This document shows, one piece after another, positions 1-12,259 of a DNA stretch of 64,000 nt (positions are counted from its first letter, which is position 1; each line of letters starts with the position of its first letter). Made by a program: the position numbers and the translations under genes. This DNA is from Phascolarctos cinereus (Eukaryota > Chordata > Mammalia > Diprotodontia > Phascolarctidae): contig NW_018343973.1 of the NCBI RefSeq assembly GCF_002099425.1, forward strand, positions 8,802,501-8,866,500. The letters are read 5' to 3'. The notes under the pieces were generated by a model. The model did not search any database and was not told the origin of the DNA. It saw nothing but the letters and a program-made list of their open reading frames with translations.

Positions 1-635
1 GAGATTTTACAAATTTTATTCTTCCAGATACAGAGATTCCCCTGATGGGGGCGAGGCCCAAGCCAAGATCTTCACCCTTTGCCCGAAAGGGAATCTGACT
101 CACAGGCCCCAGACCCTCATCTCCCTTTGAAAGCCTTAGCCTTACCTTTTAATCTTATTCAGATGTGACCTAAAAGAATCTGGCTCCATTTTGTCTATAG
201 GTCCCAGAAAGGCCTTCCTTTATCTCCTTTTGAAAGTCCTAACACCAACTTGATTTTGTGCAGATGCCTTTCAAACTTCTGCCTTCCTGTTCCCTCCATT
301 ATCTATTCCCATTGTCTATTCAAACTCTCTGACCTCCCCAATTAGAATTCTTACCTAGACCCTTTTCCCAACCCCTTTCTCTGGCCACCCAAAGTTACTT
401 TAGTATTTAAGATCCACCTTGGCCCTCATTCAGATGCTGAGAAATTCTCATGCTCACAGGGCTGAGAACCTCTCATGCCCACTCGTCCTTACGGGTGTCA
501 CCCAGCCTATATGTTTTACCACTAATAAACTTTTCCTCTGGATGAAGAAGATTTGAGTTGAATTCTTTCAGGCAGGCTGGTACCACGATCTTGGGGTCCC
601 AGGACCCCAAAACCCCTAGACCTCTTCACCCCCAT
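1..635 (+). mobile_element. Solo LTR-like fossil, gammaretrovirus-like (ERV1-type)
   Basis: The pyrimidine-rich body has a TATTTAAG box near 409, an AATAAA signal near 522, and an end rich in GGGGTCCCAGGACCCC near 593-608, as in the R/U5 part of ERV1-type LTRs. Its left end may lie outside the window. No gag, pol or env sequence follows, so it reads as an old solo LTR. The end near 635 is approximate. The family name is an inference from layout, not from a search. Confidence 0.6.
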
Positions 636-835
636 TTACTACAAAATATGAAGGTGGTGATATAACATAATAACTTTGGAAGAGGAACTCTCTTACTTAT
701 AAACATCATTCATAGCCTTACCCTAGACTCAAATACATACTCCTAAACTGATTTCATTATTCTATGAATGCATTTGAACCTCAAGAATGTAAAATTTTAT
801 ATATTGAATGTTGAATGATCTTGCTTAATTCTAGT

Positions 836-840
<5 letters not shown>

Positions 841-873
<33 letters not shown>

Positions 874-877
874 ACCC
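841..877. repeat. (CA)n microsatellite
   Basis: A nearly pure CA dinucleotide run lies between the two LTR fossils. Confidence 0.95.
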
Positions 878-891
878 TTGGGTAGGGACTA

Positions 892-1530
892 TTGTTTACA
901 ACCTAATAGATGGTGTTGATCAGGATGGGATCTGGACCTTAGAAAGGAAGAACCCTGGATTTTCCCACATAGCCAAATCTCTGGCATTCACCTGAGGCTA
1001 TAATCCTATCAACTGGCCTTTCTTTATTACTTATGCCCAATCTCCCAATTCTGTTACCTAGCCCTCCATTGTCTATTACCTCCCCATAGCCCTGGGCCAC
1101 TTCCTGCCCTTAATCCTATCTAGATTCCATTCTTCCTTGTCCAAGTGGTCCAGGTCCCAGGCCTTCTGTTCACCCCAGCTTACTGGCCCCAGATATTCCT
1201 GACACCCCTCCAGTTGCCCCAAACTACTTGGCCATTCCTAGATCCCTCCCACAGTCTTTCTATATATAAGGTCCATTTTGTCTCTATTAACATGTTCAGA
1301 TTCTTGAAATCTAGCCACTGCTCAGATTCTTATAATCTAGCCAAGGGTTCAGATTCTTAAAATCTAGCCCACTTGCATTAGTGATACAAACGCTTAAATT
1401 CCTTAATAAGAGGCATGTTCTAATAAACCTTGTCTTTGGCTGAAAGAAGGCTTGGGTTAAATTCGTTAGAAAAAGACCCCAGTGTTGTGATTTTGGGGTC
1501 CCAGCACCCCTAAATCCTTAAACCTCAACA
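892..1530 (+). mobile_element. Second solo LTR-like fossil, ERV1-type
   Basis: It has a TATATATAAG box near 1261, an AATAAA signal near 1422, a GGGGTCCCAG...CCCC terminal region near 1495-1510, and a CA end at 1529-1530. The layout and end resemble the LTR at 1-635, so the two belong to related families, but their U3 parts differ. The R region holds three tandem copies of a ~21-bp block on a 26-27-bp period (1295-1369). No internal retroviral genes are seen. Confidence 0.6.
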
Positions 1531-2731
1531 GAGTATTAATATTAAGAGAAACAAAAAAACCCTTTTGTTTTTAAAGTCTCAACCTCATGAGGAAAGGCTA
1601 AGTGAATAACAATTATTTAAACTGAAGGAGATAAAATTGGAGGATACTTTTAAAGTAGACAAAATAGGGACTTAGTCAATGCTAAATTGGCTTAGATAAT
1701 AATGTTCAAGCATCACTGTAGGAGAAGCAAATGTGAGGATTGTATTACAGCTAGATAATTTTAGGTGCACCACAAAGAAGAAATCTCTCACAATCTGCTA
1801 GAAGCACCCATTCAAGTTCATCCATATATTGAAATAAGAAAAGGACCAATGGTATCAGGAAGATGAGGTCATGATTTGCAAGTGAATTGGATTTAACTGA
1901 GGCAGGGATGTGCAAAACCACCCCAGCTTTACTCTATTCTCAGTAGCTATCTGAATCCAGTGGCAAAATTTAGATCTGGATGACTAGAATTGGCCTCCTA
2001 TGCAGTGGGAGACCTTGACTTTTTTAAGCTAAGGTCTTTCTCAAGTCTCATTTTCTCTGAAACAATACTCATTCAGTGATTAAGGTTAGGTAAGCAATGA
2101 GGCAAAAAAAAAAAAAGACCTCTTTTACCTACTCAAAAAAAAAATCAACTTGAAAGGGAAAACCTTCAGGGTCTCTGGCCAGAACAGAAACAATTGCTAT
2201 TTACATTCACTCTGAGCCAAGAAAACCCAAAGAATAACTAACTAAGGCTTGGGTTGGGACCCATTGTTGGCCAATCAGTGAAAGCCAGAGTGATTTGTGT
2301 TTAAGGAATAGTCAAGTAGCTCCATTTGAATCCCAATAGTCTTTATCAAAGCCCAGTTTCCCAGAATGCTATTTCAAGAAGTTTATGGTCCTTTGGGCCA
2401 AGCCCCTGAGTGTATGTGTATGATTCCCCATGGGGAGGAAGGAAAAACAAAAGAGGGTGGGAAGGAGAAAGGAAGGAAGGGCCAAATGGGAAATAGATGG
2501 AATAACCATGGGAAATACATGGAAAAAAGACATTGAGTTTTATTATAATGTACCCACCTTTCCCATGAAATCACTAAATAGTCATGTATGTTTTTTTCTT
2601 TTACTAAATTTAATGGATCTCACCATTTTTGTCAATTTGCCTATCTCCCAATCCTTAGTAATAGATGTTGATGAAATAGATATGTATTTTGAACATATTT
2701 TGTATTGTAGGTATTTTTAACTTTCATAAAT
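1531..2731. other. No gene seen
   Basis: The stretch has short A-runs (2103-2115, 2134-2144) and a purine-rich patch near 2440-2485. No repeat family or coding exon is recognised. The overlapping short frames near 2383-2720 have no recognisable homology. Confidence 0.5.
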
Positions 2732-2981
2732 GGTTTGTTGTTGCTGTTCATTTGTTTCAGCCATGTCCAACTCCTCATTACCCCATTTGGGTTTTTCTTT
2801 GCAAAGATAATGGAGTGGTTTGTCATTTCATTCTCCAGCTTATTTTACAAATGAGGAAACTGATAGAAACAGAGTTGCCCAGGGTCACAGATCTAGTAAC
2901 TGAGGCCAGATTTTCAACTCAGGAAGATGAGTCATCCTGATTCCAGGCTTGGTGCTCTACCGAGTGCCCCACCTAGCTGCA
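2732..2981 (-). mobile_element. MAR1-type tRNA-derived SINE, near full length
   Basis: On the minus strand it starts with the tRNA-like head (GCAGCTAGGTGGGGC complement at 2967-2981). It passes through the segment matching CTGAGTTGAAAATCTGGCCTC and the conserved CAGTTTCCTCATTTGTAAAAT block. It ends in a tail like GTTGGACATGGCTGAAACAAA, the RTE/BovB-like 3' end by which this marsupial SINE class is thought to borrow RTE machinery. Confidence 0.85.
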
Positions 2982-3129
2982 CAAAACAACTATCTCATGA
3001 AGTCAATAAATGAAGTAAACACTTAGTAAGTATCTGTTATGATTCTGTTACTGTGCTAGATCGTTGCAGTACAAAACCACAAGTAAAAGCAACTGCCCCC
3101 CCCAAAAGATTACTTTTCCTGAAAGAGAA

Positions 3130-3372
3130 GAGAATATTTACATAGCAACTACTATGTGCCAAGTTCTGTGATGATTGCTTTTATATATATTATCTCATTT
3201 GATTCTCACAGTATTATGAAGAAGGTACTGTTACTATCTCTATTTTTACATTTGAGAAAACTGAGCCAAGAGAAGTTAGGTTACTTGCCCAGGGTTACAC
3301 AGTTAGTTCACATCTGATGTGTTGTGAATTTAGGTCTTTCTGACTATTGCCCCAGTTCTCTATCTGCTGCAC
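3130..3372 (-). mobile_element. MIR/THER1-type SINE
   Basis: Reverse-oriented MIR order is visible: ACTATGTGCCAAGTTCTGTG, TATCTCATTTGATTCTCACA, TTGAGAAAACTGAGCC, CTTGCCCAGGGTTACACAG. This is an old therian CORE-SINE. Confidence 0.85.
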
Positions 3373-3429
3373 CATATGTATATCTCTGGAAAAATACATG
3401 TCCACATGTAAGTAAATTCAGATTACACA

Positions 3430-3930
3430 AATAAATTCAAAGTGATGACAGGAAAGAGGAAAAAGTAGCTTCAAGGGTTGCTAATTGACTTCTGTCTTAA
3501 AGCAAATTAGTGAGCTCTATAGTTAGAAGTGAAAAGAGAGGGTATTTCCAGGCACAGGGGAATAAGATTGTCATAGTTCTGTCCATATAGGCAGAAAGTG
3601 TAGATAGTCAATTAACCTGACCCAGAATTGCATAGGAGAAAGATAATGAGCTAAATGACATTTCACAAATTGTTCAGCATTTTTAATGACCTTAAGCTTA
3701 TCTCTGAAACAAAAGCCTGGCTTTTTTAACTACAGTGTTCTTTAATAGTGCTGCTATAGAGCTGTAAAAGGCCAAGAGTTAGGAGAAAGAATGTTGTGTA
3801 TAGGGAAAGGCAAGTAGGCTAATTTGACTACGGTAGACAAAAAAGGAATAATGTAAATGTAGTCTGAAGCAATATTTTGGAGGGTTTTAAATGCCACAAA
3901 AATGCAGGGAATACAGAGAATTCCCAAAAT
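3430..3930 (+). mobile_element. Old L3/CR1-like fragment
   Basis: Phrases such as TTTCCAGGCACAGGGG and TTTTGGAGGGTTTTAAATGCC resemble the segment of an ancient mammalian LINE-like repeat also seen near 30.5, 31.7-32.2 and 38.6-39.0 kb. The family name is tentative. Confidence 0.4.
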
Positions 3931-3964
3931 GGCAGGAGACTTTAGATATCATTTATCTCATTTG

Positions 3965-4140
3965 ATTCACAGTGCTGCCATTTATTGGCTATGATCTTGA
4001 GTAAGTTACTCCCTGACTGTGAAAAGATATTTTCTCATTTTGTAAAGTAGGGATCATATTAGTTTGATTACCTATTTCACAGGATCATTATGGAGGAAAG
4101 TCCTTTACAAAGATTAGTCTGCTATAGAAATATGAGATAT
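3965..4140 (+). mobile_element. MIR-type SINE fragment
   Basis: Plus-oriented MIR order: CTGCCATTTATTGGCTATGA, TGAGTAAGTTACT, TTTCTCATTTTGTAAAGTAGG, CACAGGATCATTATGGAGG. Confidence 0.75.
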
Positions 4141-4486
4141 TTTTAAAAATTCTACCAAAATGTAAAATGTTGAATAAAAGTGTTTGTTTTGACTCTTGTG
4201 AGAATGTCAAAAATCATATCATTAAGTTCCTCCAGTGAGATGTCTCTGCATTGATAACTGCACAGGGATCTGAAATTTGGAATTACAACATGTAAATTCA
4301 TGTTTAAAGGTGATCCAAAGTATGATTCTTAGCATTCTCAATTTCCTTTCCCATTTACACTGAAAGAGAAGAAAGGGATCACATAATATCAAAAGCCATT
4401 TTGTGTTTTTCTTGGCTTCATGGGTTTTTGTGGCTTAAGAATTCATCATCAGATTGACAACATATTGATGAAGGGAAGAGGAATAA

Positions 4487-4712
4487 CATATGTTAGGTGC
4501 CCTACTATGAAATAGGCACTGTGCTAAGCATTTTACAAATATTATCTCATTTGGTTCTTACAATGACCCTGTTAGTTAGATGTTATTATCAGGCCCATTT
4601 TACAGTTATGGAAACTGAGGTAGAGTTTAAGTGACTTGACCAATGTCACATAGTCAGTATTTGAGGCAAGATTTGAAGTTTTCTGTCCACTCTACTACCT
4701 AGCTGTTCACAT
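4487..4712 (-). mobile_element. MIR/THER1-type SINE
   Basis: Minus MIR order: AGGCACTGTGCTAAGCATTT, TATCTCATTTGGTTCTTACA, GCCCATTTTACAGTTATGGA, AACTGAGG, AAGTGACTTGACC. Confidence 0.85.
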
Positions 4713-5080
4713 GATCAATTTTTATTTAGCTAAGCTATGCCTCAAAAAACTAAAACTACCAACCACCTGGAGCATATGCAAAGATATTTTAGCATGGAAG
4801 AACCTGGCAGAGTTTATGTTCCATAGGCACCCAAGGTCATCATCACAGTGACTTAAGTTCAAAGGTGGGCATGCTATAATCAATGTTAAATCAGCAGAGG
4901 AAAATAAGTGAGTATAATGGGAGATTAATTTGGGGAATGAAAAAATTAAATTCACATTTTGGAGCATTCAAAGCTAAGGCTAGATGGGATGAGCTTCTAA
5001 AGTTTTTTCTAATCCTATGTTTGATACATTTTTCTATCTGTTTTGCTTTGTCTTATTTTATTTTATTTTTTCTAAGAAAG

Positions 5081-5265
5081 GCAGCTAGTGGAGCAGTTAG
5101 GTGGTACAATGGATGGTGGATAGAGCACTGGCCCTGGGGTCAGGAGGACCAGAATTCAAATACTTCTTCAAATACATAACACTCACTAGCTATGTGACTC
5201 GGGCCAAGTCACTTAACCACAATTGCCTCACAAAAAACAGACAAATAAACAAAAAGCAGCTAGTG
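5081..5265 (+). mobile_element. tRNA-derived SINE (WSINE/SINE-1 type) with target duplication
   Basis: The head GAGCAGTTAGGTGGTACAAT starts at 5091, followed by AGAGCACTGGCCCTGG, CTATGTGACTCGGGCCAAGT and AATTGCCTCA, then an A-rich tail without the RTE-like end. The 10-bp flanks GCAGCTAGTG (5081-5090 and 5256-5265) are identical and are probably the target-site duplication. They also resemble the SINE's own head, which lowers certainty a little. Confidence 0.85.
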
Positions 5266-5269
5266 TGAA

Positions 5270-5611
5270 ATTAATTGTGGCCACATAAATTAAGCCAAAC
5301 TCTTCATTTCTAAATATATTTACATGGGCATATAATAAACAAAAACAAATAAAAAGGAACAACAGAAATAAGTGCTTTAACTATTCTCATGCAAATAAGA
5401 GGGAACCCTTTTTAGCCTTTTTGTTGTTGTTGTTGTTTTAATTTTAGGGCTTGTGTTAACCTTGTGTTACTTGTCATACTCTTACCACTTATACTTAACC
5501 TAATTTTCAATATAAATTACAAATTTCACATAGTATCAGTAGATTGCTTTTAAAATCCTTAATATAGATTTAAGTAGATGAATTTTTCAATTTTTTTTCC
5601 TCCTTAATATC
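5270..5611. other. No gene seen
   Basis: AT-rich sequence with a short (TTG)n run near 5419-5435. No repeat family is assigned. Confidence 0.5.
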
Positions 5612-5930
5612 AATTAAAAACATTTATTAAGCCCCTACTATATGACAGATACTGTGCCTTCCATCTAGCAATTTGTTATTGTTGTTCGGTATTTTTCAGT
5701 CATCTCCAACTCTTCTTGAATCAATTTAGGGTTTTCTTGAAAACATACTTGAGTGTTTTGACATTTCCTTTTCCATTTCAGTTTTACAGATGAGGAAACT
5801 GAGGCAAGCATGGTTGAGTGCCTTGCCCAGGGTCATAATTAGTAAGTGACTTATGCTATATTTGAACTCAGGAGGATGAACTCCAGGCCCAGTGCTCTTT
5901 GCAATGAGTTACTTAATTGCTTGATTCCTT
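5612..5930 (-). mobile_element. MIR tail fragment followed by degenerate MAR1 SINE
   Basis: Positions 5618-5660 read as a minus MIR/L2 tail (CATTTATTAAGCCCCTACTA). From about 5673 a minus MAR1 follows: CAGTCATCTCCAACTCTTCT, GTTTTACAGATGAGGAAACT, CCTTGCCCAGGGTCA. It is worn, with several small indels. Confidence 0.7.
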
Positions 5931-7089
5931 GTAGCAATATTTTTTATTAACTACTTTATATAAACACACATCACCTATATGAAGTATATTTAATCTTATG
6001 TTTGTAATTTCGTAATAACATATACAAATGACAAAATGAATTTTTCTTAATGAACATAATTTCAAGGTGAGGGAGTGAATGCTAAATTATGTGTGTTAGA
6101 ACATTAAAAATGGGGAAAACATGACATCTATTAGATTTTTCCTTGAAGAGTGGTACTAATAGTCTCATTTTCCAAAAAATAACATAATTTACTTTTAAAG
6201 AGAAAATATTCTATATTTTCTTTCAGAAAATTTAAAAAGGTTTCCTTTGACATTATTTTTAGCCCTTCTGCTGTAGATATAAATGGTAATAAACCAATGA
6301 GATAGAACTTACAAAAATAGCTTGTTCAATAAGGAACAAGACATCTTTAGGGCTAAGAATAGCTTCTACCTTTGAAGCATCTGGTACAGGTCATTTTCAG
6401 GGACAGAATATATAATATTAGTCAGAATGTAGGACACATTTAAAAAAAAATTTTTACGTACTTGAGAAGGGTATATAATTTTATTCTTAACCTCATAGAG
6501 AATCTATAATTTAAGATAACTAAAAATGCATACAGAGTATTTATATACCTTAGTAGTTTTCATAAAAAGATGACTCACTTTTCAAGCAATGTCACAGAAT
6601 ATATAATGTATTGCTCATTGTGGGTTAATTTTTGAAGTTGAATCAGTGTTTTCAGATTATTAAAATAAGTTGATTGTGTTTCAACATATAGGTATTATTT
6701 ATGGGTTGAGATTAAGTTGTAATGTGAGTTGTAAAATAGAAACCTTTAATTATGCTAAAATTGCAAACAATAGGAAAATAGAAATAATAATAAAGATTAC
6801 TTCTATAGCACTTTTAAAATTTGTGTAATGGGTTCCTCAGAATGAATCATCATATAGCTCCATGGTATAATGTCATATAATCCCTGTTTTGATAATTATC
6901 CAAACAACAAGCAGACTAAGCAAACGTCCAAGTTTTGGGGATAAAAGCAATAACAGTGAGGATGCTGTTGTAGTTCAAACTTGGACACTCCCTTGTCTCT
7001 GACCAACTGCTTTTTGGATAACTTGTACCAACCTCATTGTAGGGGACAAAGTGAGTCATTAGAAGTATTAGAAGCAAAGCTTCCAGAAT
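5931..7089. other. AT-rich unassigned stretch
   Basis: No gene, SINE or LINE is recognised. All frames are short and interrupted. Confidence 0.5.
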
Positions 7090-8667
7090 CCAGTTTTTAT
7101 TTTTATTTTTAGAGTTTTTTGTTACTTTATCCTTTGATTATGCTTGGCAAATGCATTATTTTTTAAAATGTATTTTAGGCTTAAACGCCAGACCAAAAAT
7201 ACAGAATAGAGAAAAGGAAAAAAAAATTATGAACATATATTGAAACAATTACTAAGTAAGAAAAGAAAAAAAAGTCACTTGCATAGCAGAACATAAGTAT
7301 GCAAAATATGTAGCAATAAATTTTCATTTCAAGAAAGCCTTTATGATAAATATGACACATTGAGTTGAGAGCTGTCTATATATTTTTTTGCTTCCTTGTA
7401 AGCTTTCTTTTATTCTCTGCTGTAAACTTTTTACTTTGTTATTTTTACCTTCTTCTCCCCCTCCCCCCAGAAGGCTATAATTAGGTATGTTTATATTTGT
7501 ATATAGAGATGTATACATACACATATACATACATATGTATATATAGAGACATCTACTTTCCCTAACAAATTCTACTCCTGATCTTTGTTTTTATGTTTGT
7601 ATATATTTCTTATTTCCTATCCCTCCTGACTCCTCTCCACTACTTCTTCCTGCTACCTTGCTCTCCTATTACTTAGCCTGCCCTCCCTCAAAGGATTCCT
7701 CCCCTATCCTCCCATTCCCACAAATCTAAAATTTTTTCTATAACCCCCTATAACCTATTCCCTCACCCTCCCCTTTAGAGATCTCTCCCTTGTCCTCTCT
7801 GCCCTCCCTATCCCCTTACCTTTTTATTTTTTCTTCTGAATTTAGAAGACTTTTGTACTATTCTAGATATGCATGTATTGTTCCCTCTTAAACCCATTCC
7901 CATTGAAAATAGATTACCAAAACTACCACGCCTCCTCCACCATCTAATTCCTTTGTGTTGGTTCTTCCCCTTGCACCCCATCTGTATAAAATAATTACTC
8001 TTTCTAGCTGTTCCTAAATGGTTTTACTTTTTAAAGTCATATCACACTTAAGCCTATCCCAATCTTTCTTATGAATTGCCCAATTACTAATGACAATCTT
8101 AGACATATGTTTTATATTTTACATATATAAAAAATAAATGGTCTGTCACTATTGAATTCCTTGTGATTAGTCTTATGTTTCTCTTGGCTCTTGTATGCAG
8201 ATCTTCTATTAAGTTCAGTTTTTTTAATGTTGTGAAAAACTAATTATATTTCCTTTCATCTTATCCTGCCCCCCAACTCGTTTATTCTATTGTCTCTTTT
8301 AATGCTGTTCCTCCTCAGAAGTGTTTGCTTCTGATTACCCCCACCACAATCTGCCCTTCCTTCTATCATCCCTCTGCTCTCTTATCCCTTCCCCCTTCCC
8401 ATTTTCCTATAGGGTAAGAAAGATTTCCACACCCAGTTGACTGTGTATGTTATTCCCTCCTTAAGCCAAATGTGATGAAAATAAGATTCACTCATTCCCT
8501 CTCACATCCCCCCCACTTACTCTCCACTGTAAAGGCCTTTTCTTGTCATTTTTATGTGAGATAATTTACCCCATTTTACCTCTCCCTTTCTCCTCCTGGT
8601 ATAATCCTCTCTCACATCTTAATTTTATTTTTTAGATACTACCCTTTCATCTTCAAGTCACCCTGTG

Positions 8668-8742
<75 letters not shown>

Positions 8743-9185
8743 CCTATCTATCTATCTATCAACACACACACATATATACATGGCCTGAAACTGATTCATA
8801 TTTTTCTTTGAGGCTTTGGCTGTAGGAACTTTGACTCTGTTGTCTCCTTCTGGTTGTGCTTTGATCTTCTTTGTCACCAAAGTAAGATTCAATGGTCTGA
8901 CTTTTTTTCACTATTTGCTCATGTTCCCAGCCAATTACTTGGCAATTAAACTCTTTGTTAAGGTAAGGCTCTGCATCCAGTGTGGTTTATGCATTGTCCC
9001 AAGATTTGGGGGTTTTGTGCAGCTGTTTTCAGAGATACTTCTAGGGACCTATGAATTTTCATTTCTTCCAAGGCAAGGTGTTTACTCTTTTCCTGGCCTG
9101 TGCTGTGGTCTATGAGTGACCACAAGCACTCTTTCCCTCCTTGGAACTGTGAGGAGGATTCCCTCTTTACTACCACTAGAGGTGC
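7090..9185 (-). mobile_element. HAL1/L1-derived element, internally deleted
   Basis: On the minus strand, 9185-8780 matches the HAL1 5' UTR and ORF1 start seen in the copies at 14.1-13.2 kb and 42.2-41.2 kb (the complement of TTGCTCATG at 8917-8925, then GGTGACAAAGAAGATCAAAG). The middle and end of ORF1, about 1 kb, are missing. They are replaced by a (TATC)n array, after which 8640-8240 matches the ORF1-3'UTR spacer of the other HAL1s. The remaining 3' part (about 8230-7090) is longer than, and unlike, the 3' UTR of the other copies, so this is another subfamily. The left end is uncertain. Confidence 0.65.
8668..8761. repeat. (TATC)n microsatellite inside a LINE
   Basis: About 23 copies of a tetranucleotide with one TACC variant lie at the place where other HAL1 copies in the window have only 2-4 TATC units, next to the ORF1 deletion. 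Confidence 0.95.
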
Positions 9186-9859
9186 CTAAATCATTCCAAG
9201 AATTATTAATTCCAATACTACAACTATTTGCAATAATAAGAAAAGAAAGCACTTATCGTGTATCTTTATATGATACATATCTGGTCTTAAAAACTAAAGA
9301 AAAACAAAGCTAGTATGTGTCATACCTTAGACATGTGTCAGGCTCCTAATAACAAGGCCAGCTATCTCAATACCACGTTGCCACCTATACTTTGTCATAA
9401 AATAGTTGTAGTCTCTTTTATTTAAGGATAGCAATATGTGCTATGTCTGCACAAGGGAGCTACATATAGTTTGACATTTACAAAAAGTTCTTTATTGTGA
9501 GCTTGGTGTTCATTATCTGCTTGGTGAATAAGACATGACATCCTTTCAAAATCTGAAAATCTTAGATTTCCATTAGCCTTGCTTGGGACCACTTAATAAT
9601 GAGGGATTTTATCCCAAGCCAGTTGAGAGGGAAGTGCATACCTAAATGGCTACTGAGAATCACACTAAAAACAATGTTTACATCTCTAAAAGTCCTTTCA
9701 TTTTCCTTATTTTCTAAGAAATGTTAATGATCCTAAGATAGATATTGTGAATGGACCTATGATTTCATTATTTAGGGAAATCTCAGATGAGAGACCCCTT
9801 GTTTCAGTGCAGGTTGACATTGGGTTTTTTTGTGTCTTATGGTCTTAGAGTTTTTTTTC
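9186..9859. other. No gene seen
   Basis: Moderately AT-rich sequence without recognisable repeats or coding homology. Confidence 0.5.
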
Positions 9860-9985
9860 TGGAACATTGATAATTTAAATGATTTGTCAAAGATCACACA
9901 AAGTATTTTTTTTTCCAGTGGTAAGAGTTGAACATAGGTCTTTGTGTCATGGAGGCCAGCTCTAAACACATTATATCATGCTGAA
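9860..9985 (-). mobile_element. MIR-type SINE fragment
   Basis: AATGATTTGTCAAAGATCAC, AGTTGAACATAGGTC and the following block match the minus-oriented MIR body. Confidence 0.55.
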
Positions 9986-10034
9986 TCTCTATGATACTAA
10001 GTACCATTTTTTGTTTGTTTGTTAGAACTAATGC

Positions 10035-10820
10035 TTGGGGAAGTGGAAGCTACTGATTACGTGAGACTTTGAGAATCCATCAAACAAAATTGAAAGAATG
10101 AAAATCCAGAAGAAACTACAAAATTCCTCATGGAAAAACAACTGATATGAAAAGTAGATCCAGGAGAGATAATTTAAGAACTTTTGAACTACCTGAAAGT
10201 CTTGAAGAAGAAGAGAAAAAAAAGAGCCAGAACAGCATGTTTCAAAAAATTTTCAAGGAAAACTGCCCCAATATCCTAGAATCAGAGGGTAAAATAGTTA
10301 TTGAAAGAATCCACCAATCACCTTCTGAAAGAGATCCCAAAATGAAAACTCCAAAGAATATTGCAGTCAAATTCCAGAACTGTCAGGTGAAAAAGAAAAT
10401 AACACAAGCAGCTAGAAAGAAACAATTCAAATAACAAGCAGCCACAGGCAGGATTAAATAGGACTTAGTAGCTTCAACATTAAAAGATCAGAGTGCTTGG
10501 AATATAATATTCCAGAATTAATTAAGAAGGCAGAATGTCCTGTATGAAGGAAGTGATTAGTCTTGATGTTCTGTGCTCTGTTGAGAATATTTTAGTAGGG
10601 ATATTGACAAACTAGAGCTCATTCAGTGTAAAACAGCATGGTGTAGAGTCTGGGGAAGATGCCATTCTAGAATTGGCTTAAGTTACTAGAAATGGCTATC
10701 CTGAAGGAATTTTTTTAAAAGATGAGCAAAATTGATTATAATCTTTCAGGAGAAAAGATGGGCATTCAATGAAATAGGGGACTTTCAAAGTTTCCTATTG
10801 AAAAGACCAGAGCTGAAGAG
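10035..10820 (+). pseudogene. L1 ORF1 remnant (RRM and C-terminal domain)
   Basis: ORF1 protein is the RNA-binding chaperone of L1 RNPs. A frame at 10147-10434 reads RSRRDNLRTFELPESLEEEE, then FQKIFKENCPNILESEGKI, ERIHQSPSERDPK and VKFQNCQVKKKITQAARKKQ. These match in order the RRM and start of the C-terminal domain of mammalian L1 ORF1p. The coiled-coil N-terminus is absent because of 5' truncation. A stop follows soon after, and the C-terminal domain continues in worn form to the FQSFLLKRPELK-like end near 10810. Confidence 0.85.
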
Positions 10821-12259
10821 AACAGTTTTTTCTTTATAATTAATTACTTTATTTTTAGTTTTCAGCATTCACTTCCATAAGATTTTGAGTTTTAAATTTT
10901 ATCCTCCTCCTACTCCCCTCCCCAAGAGAACATGCAATCTGATATAGGCTGTATTTATACACTGTATTGCTGAGAAGATCTAAGTCTACCATAGTTAATC
11001 ATCACACAATGTTGTTGTTACTGTGTATAATGTTCTCCTGGTTCTATTCACTTCACTCAGTATCAGTTCATGTAAGTCTTTCCAGGTTTTTCTGAAGTCC
11101 ATATGCTCATCATTTCTTATAGCACAATATTATTCCATTATATTCATATATCACAATTTGTTCATCCATTCCCCAACTGATGGGCATCCCCTCAGTTTCC
11201 AATTTGCCACCACAAAAAAGAGCTGCTATAAATATTTTTCTTTTTTTGCAATTTTTCTTTTTTTCTTTTTTTTGTTTTTTTAATATAAATTTGTTTTTAG
11301 TTTTCAACATTCACTTCCACAAGTTTTGAGTTCCAAATTTTCACCCCATCTCACCCCTCTCCCCACCCCAAGATGGCATGCATTCTGAATATTCCTTCCC
11401 CTAGTCTCTCCTCTCTTCTGTCTCTCCCCCCTTCTCTTATCCTCTTCCCCTTCTATTTTCCTGTAGGGCAGGATAGACTTCTGTACCCCATTTCCTATAT
11501 TTCTTATTTCCCAGTAGCATGTGAAAACATTTTTTTAAACATATGTTTTTAAAACTTTAGGTTTCAAATTTTCTCTCTTCCTCCCTCTCCACCCACCCTC
11601 ATTAAATAGGCAAGCAATTCAATATACATTGTATATGTGCAGTTCTGCAAAACACATACATAGTAGACATGTGAAAAACTAACTCTATTTCCCTTAATCC
11701 TGCCCTCCCATTTATTCTATTCTTTCTTTTGACCCTGCCCCTCCTCAGAAGTTTTTACTTCTGATTACCCCCTTTCCCAATCTTCCTGCCTCTCTATCAT
11801 CCCCCTGCTCTCTTGTCCACTTCTCCCCCTATTTTCCTGTAGGGTAAGACTGATTTCCATAATCAACTAAATGTGTATGTTATTCCCTCCTTAAGCCAAA
11901 TCCTATGAGAATAAGATTCCCTCATTCCCTCTCACCTTCCCCCATTTCCCTTCCACTGTAAGACACTTTTCTGTTTTTTCTTTGTGAGATAATTTACCCC
12001 ATTCTACCTCTCCCTTTCTTCTTCTCTGAGTATAACGCTCTCTCATACCTTAATTTTATTCTCCAGATATGACCACTTAATCTTCAACTCACCCTGTGCC
12101 CTCTATCTATCTTTCTGTATATACATACATATATTTTTTTCCTCCAACTACCCTAATACTGACAAAGGTCTCTCCATGCATGAATGAAAACAGTTCAATC
12201 TTAATATGTCTCTTACGATTTCTCTTTCCTGTTTACCTCTTCATGTTCCACTTGAGTCC

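Noticed and set aside
1-1530. Reading the first two LTR fossils as a pair from one insertion
   Set aside because: Their upstream halves differ clearly and only about 260 bp, including a CA repeat, lies between them. They are related but separate.
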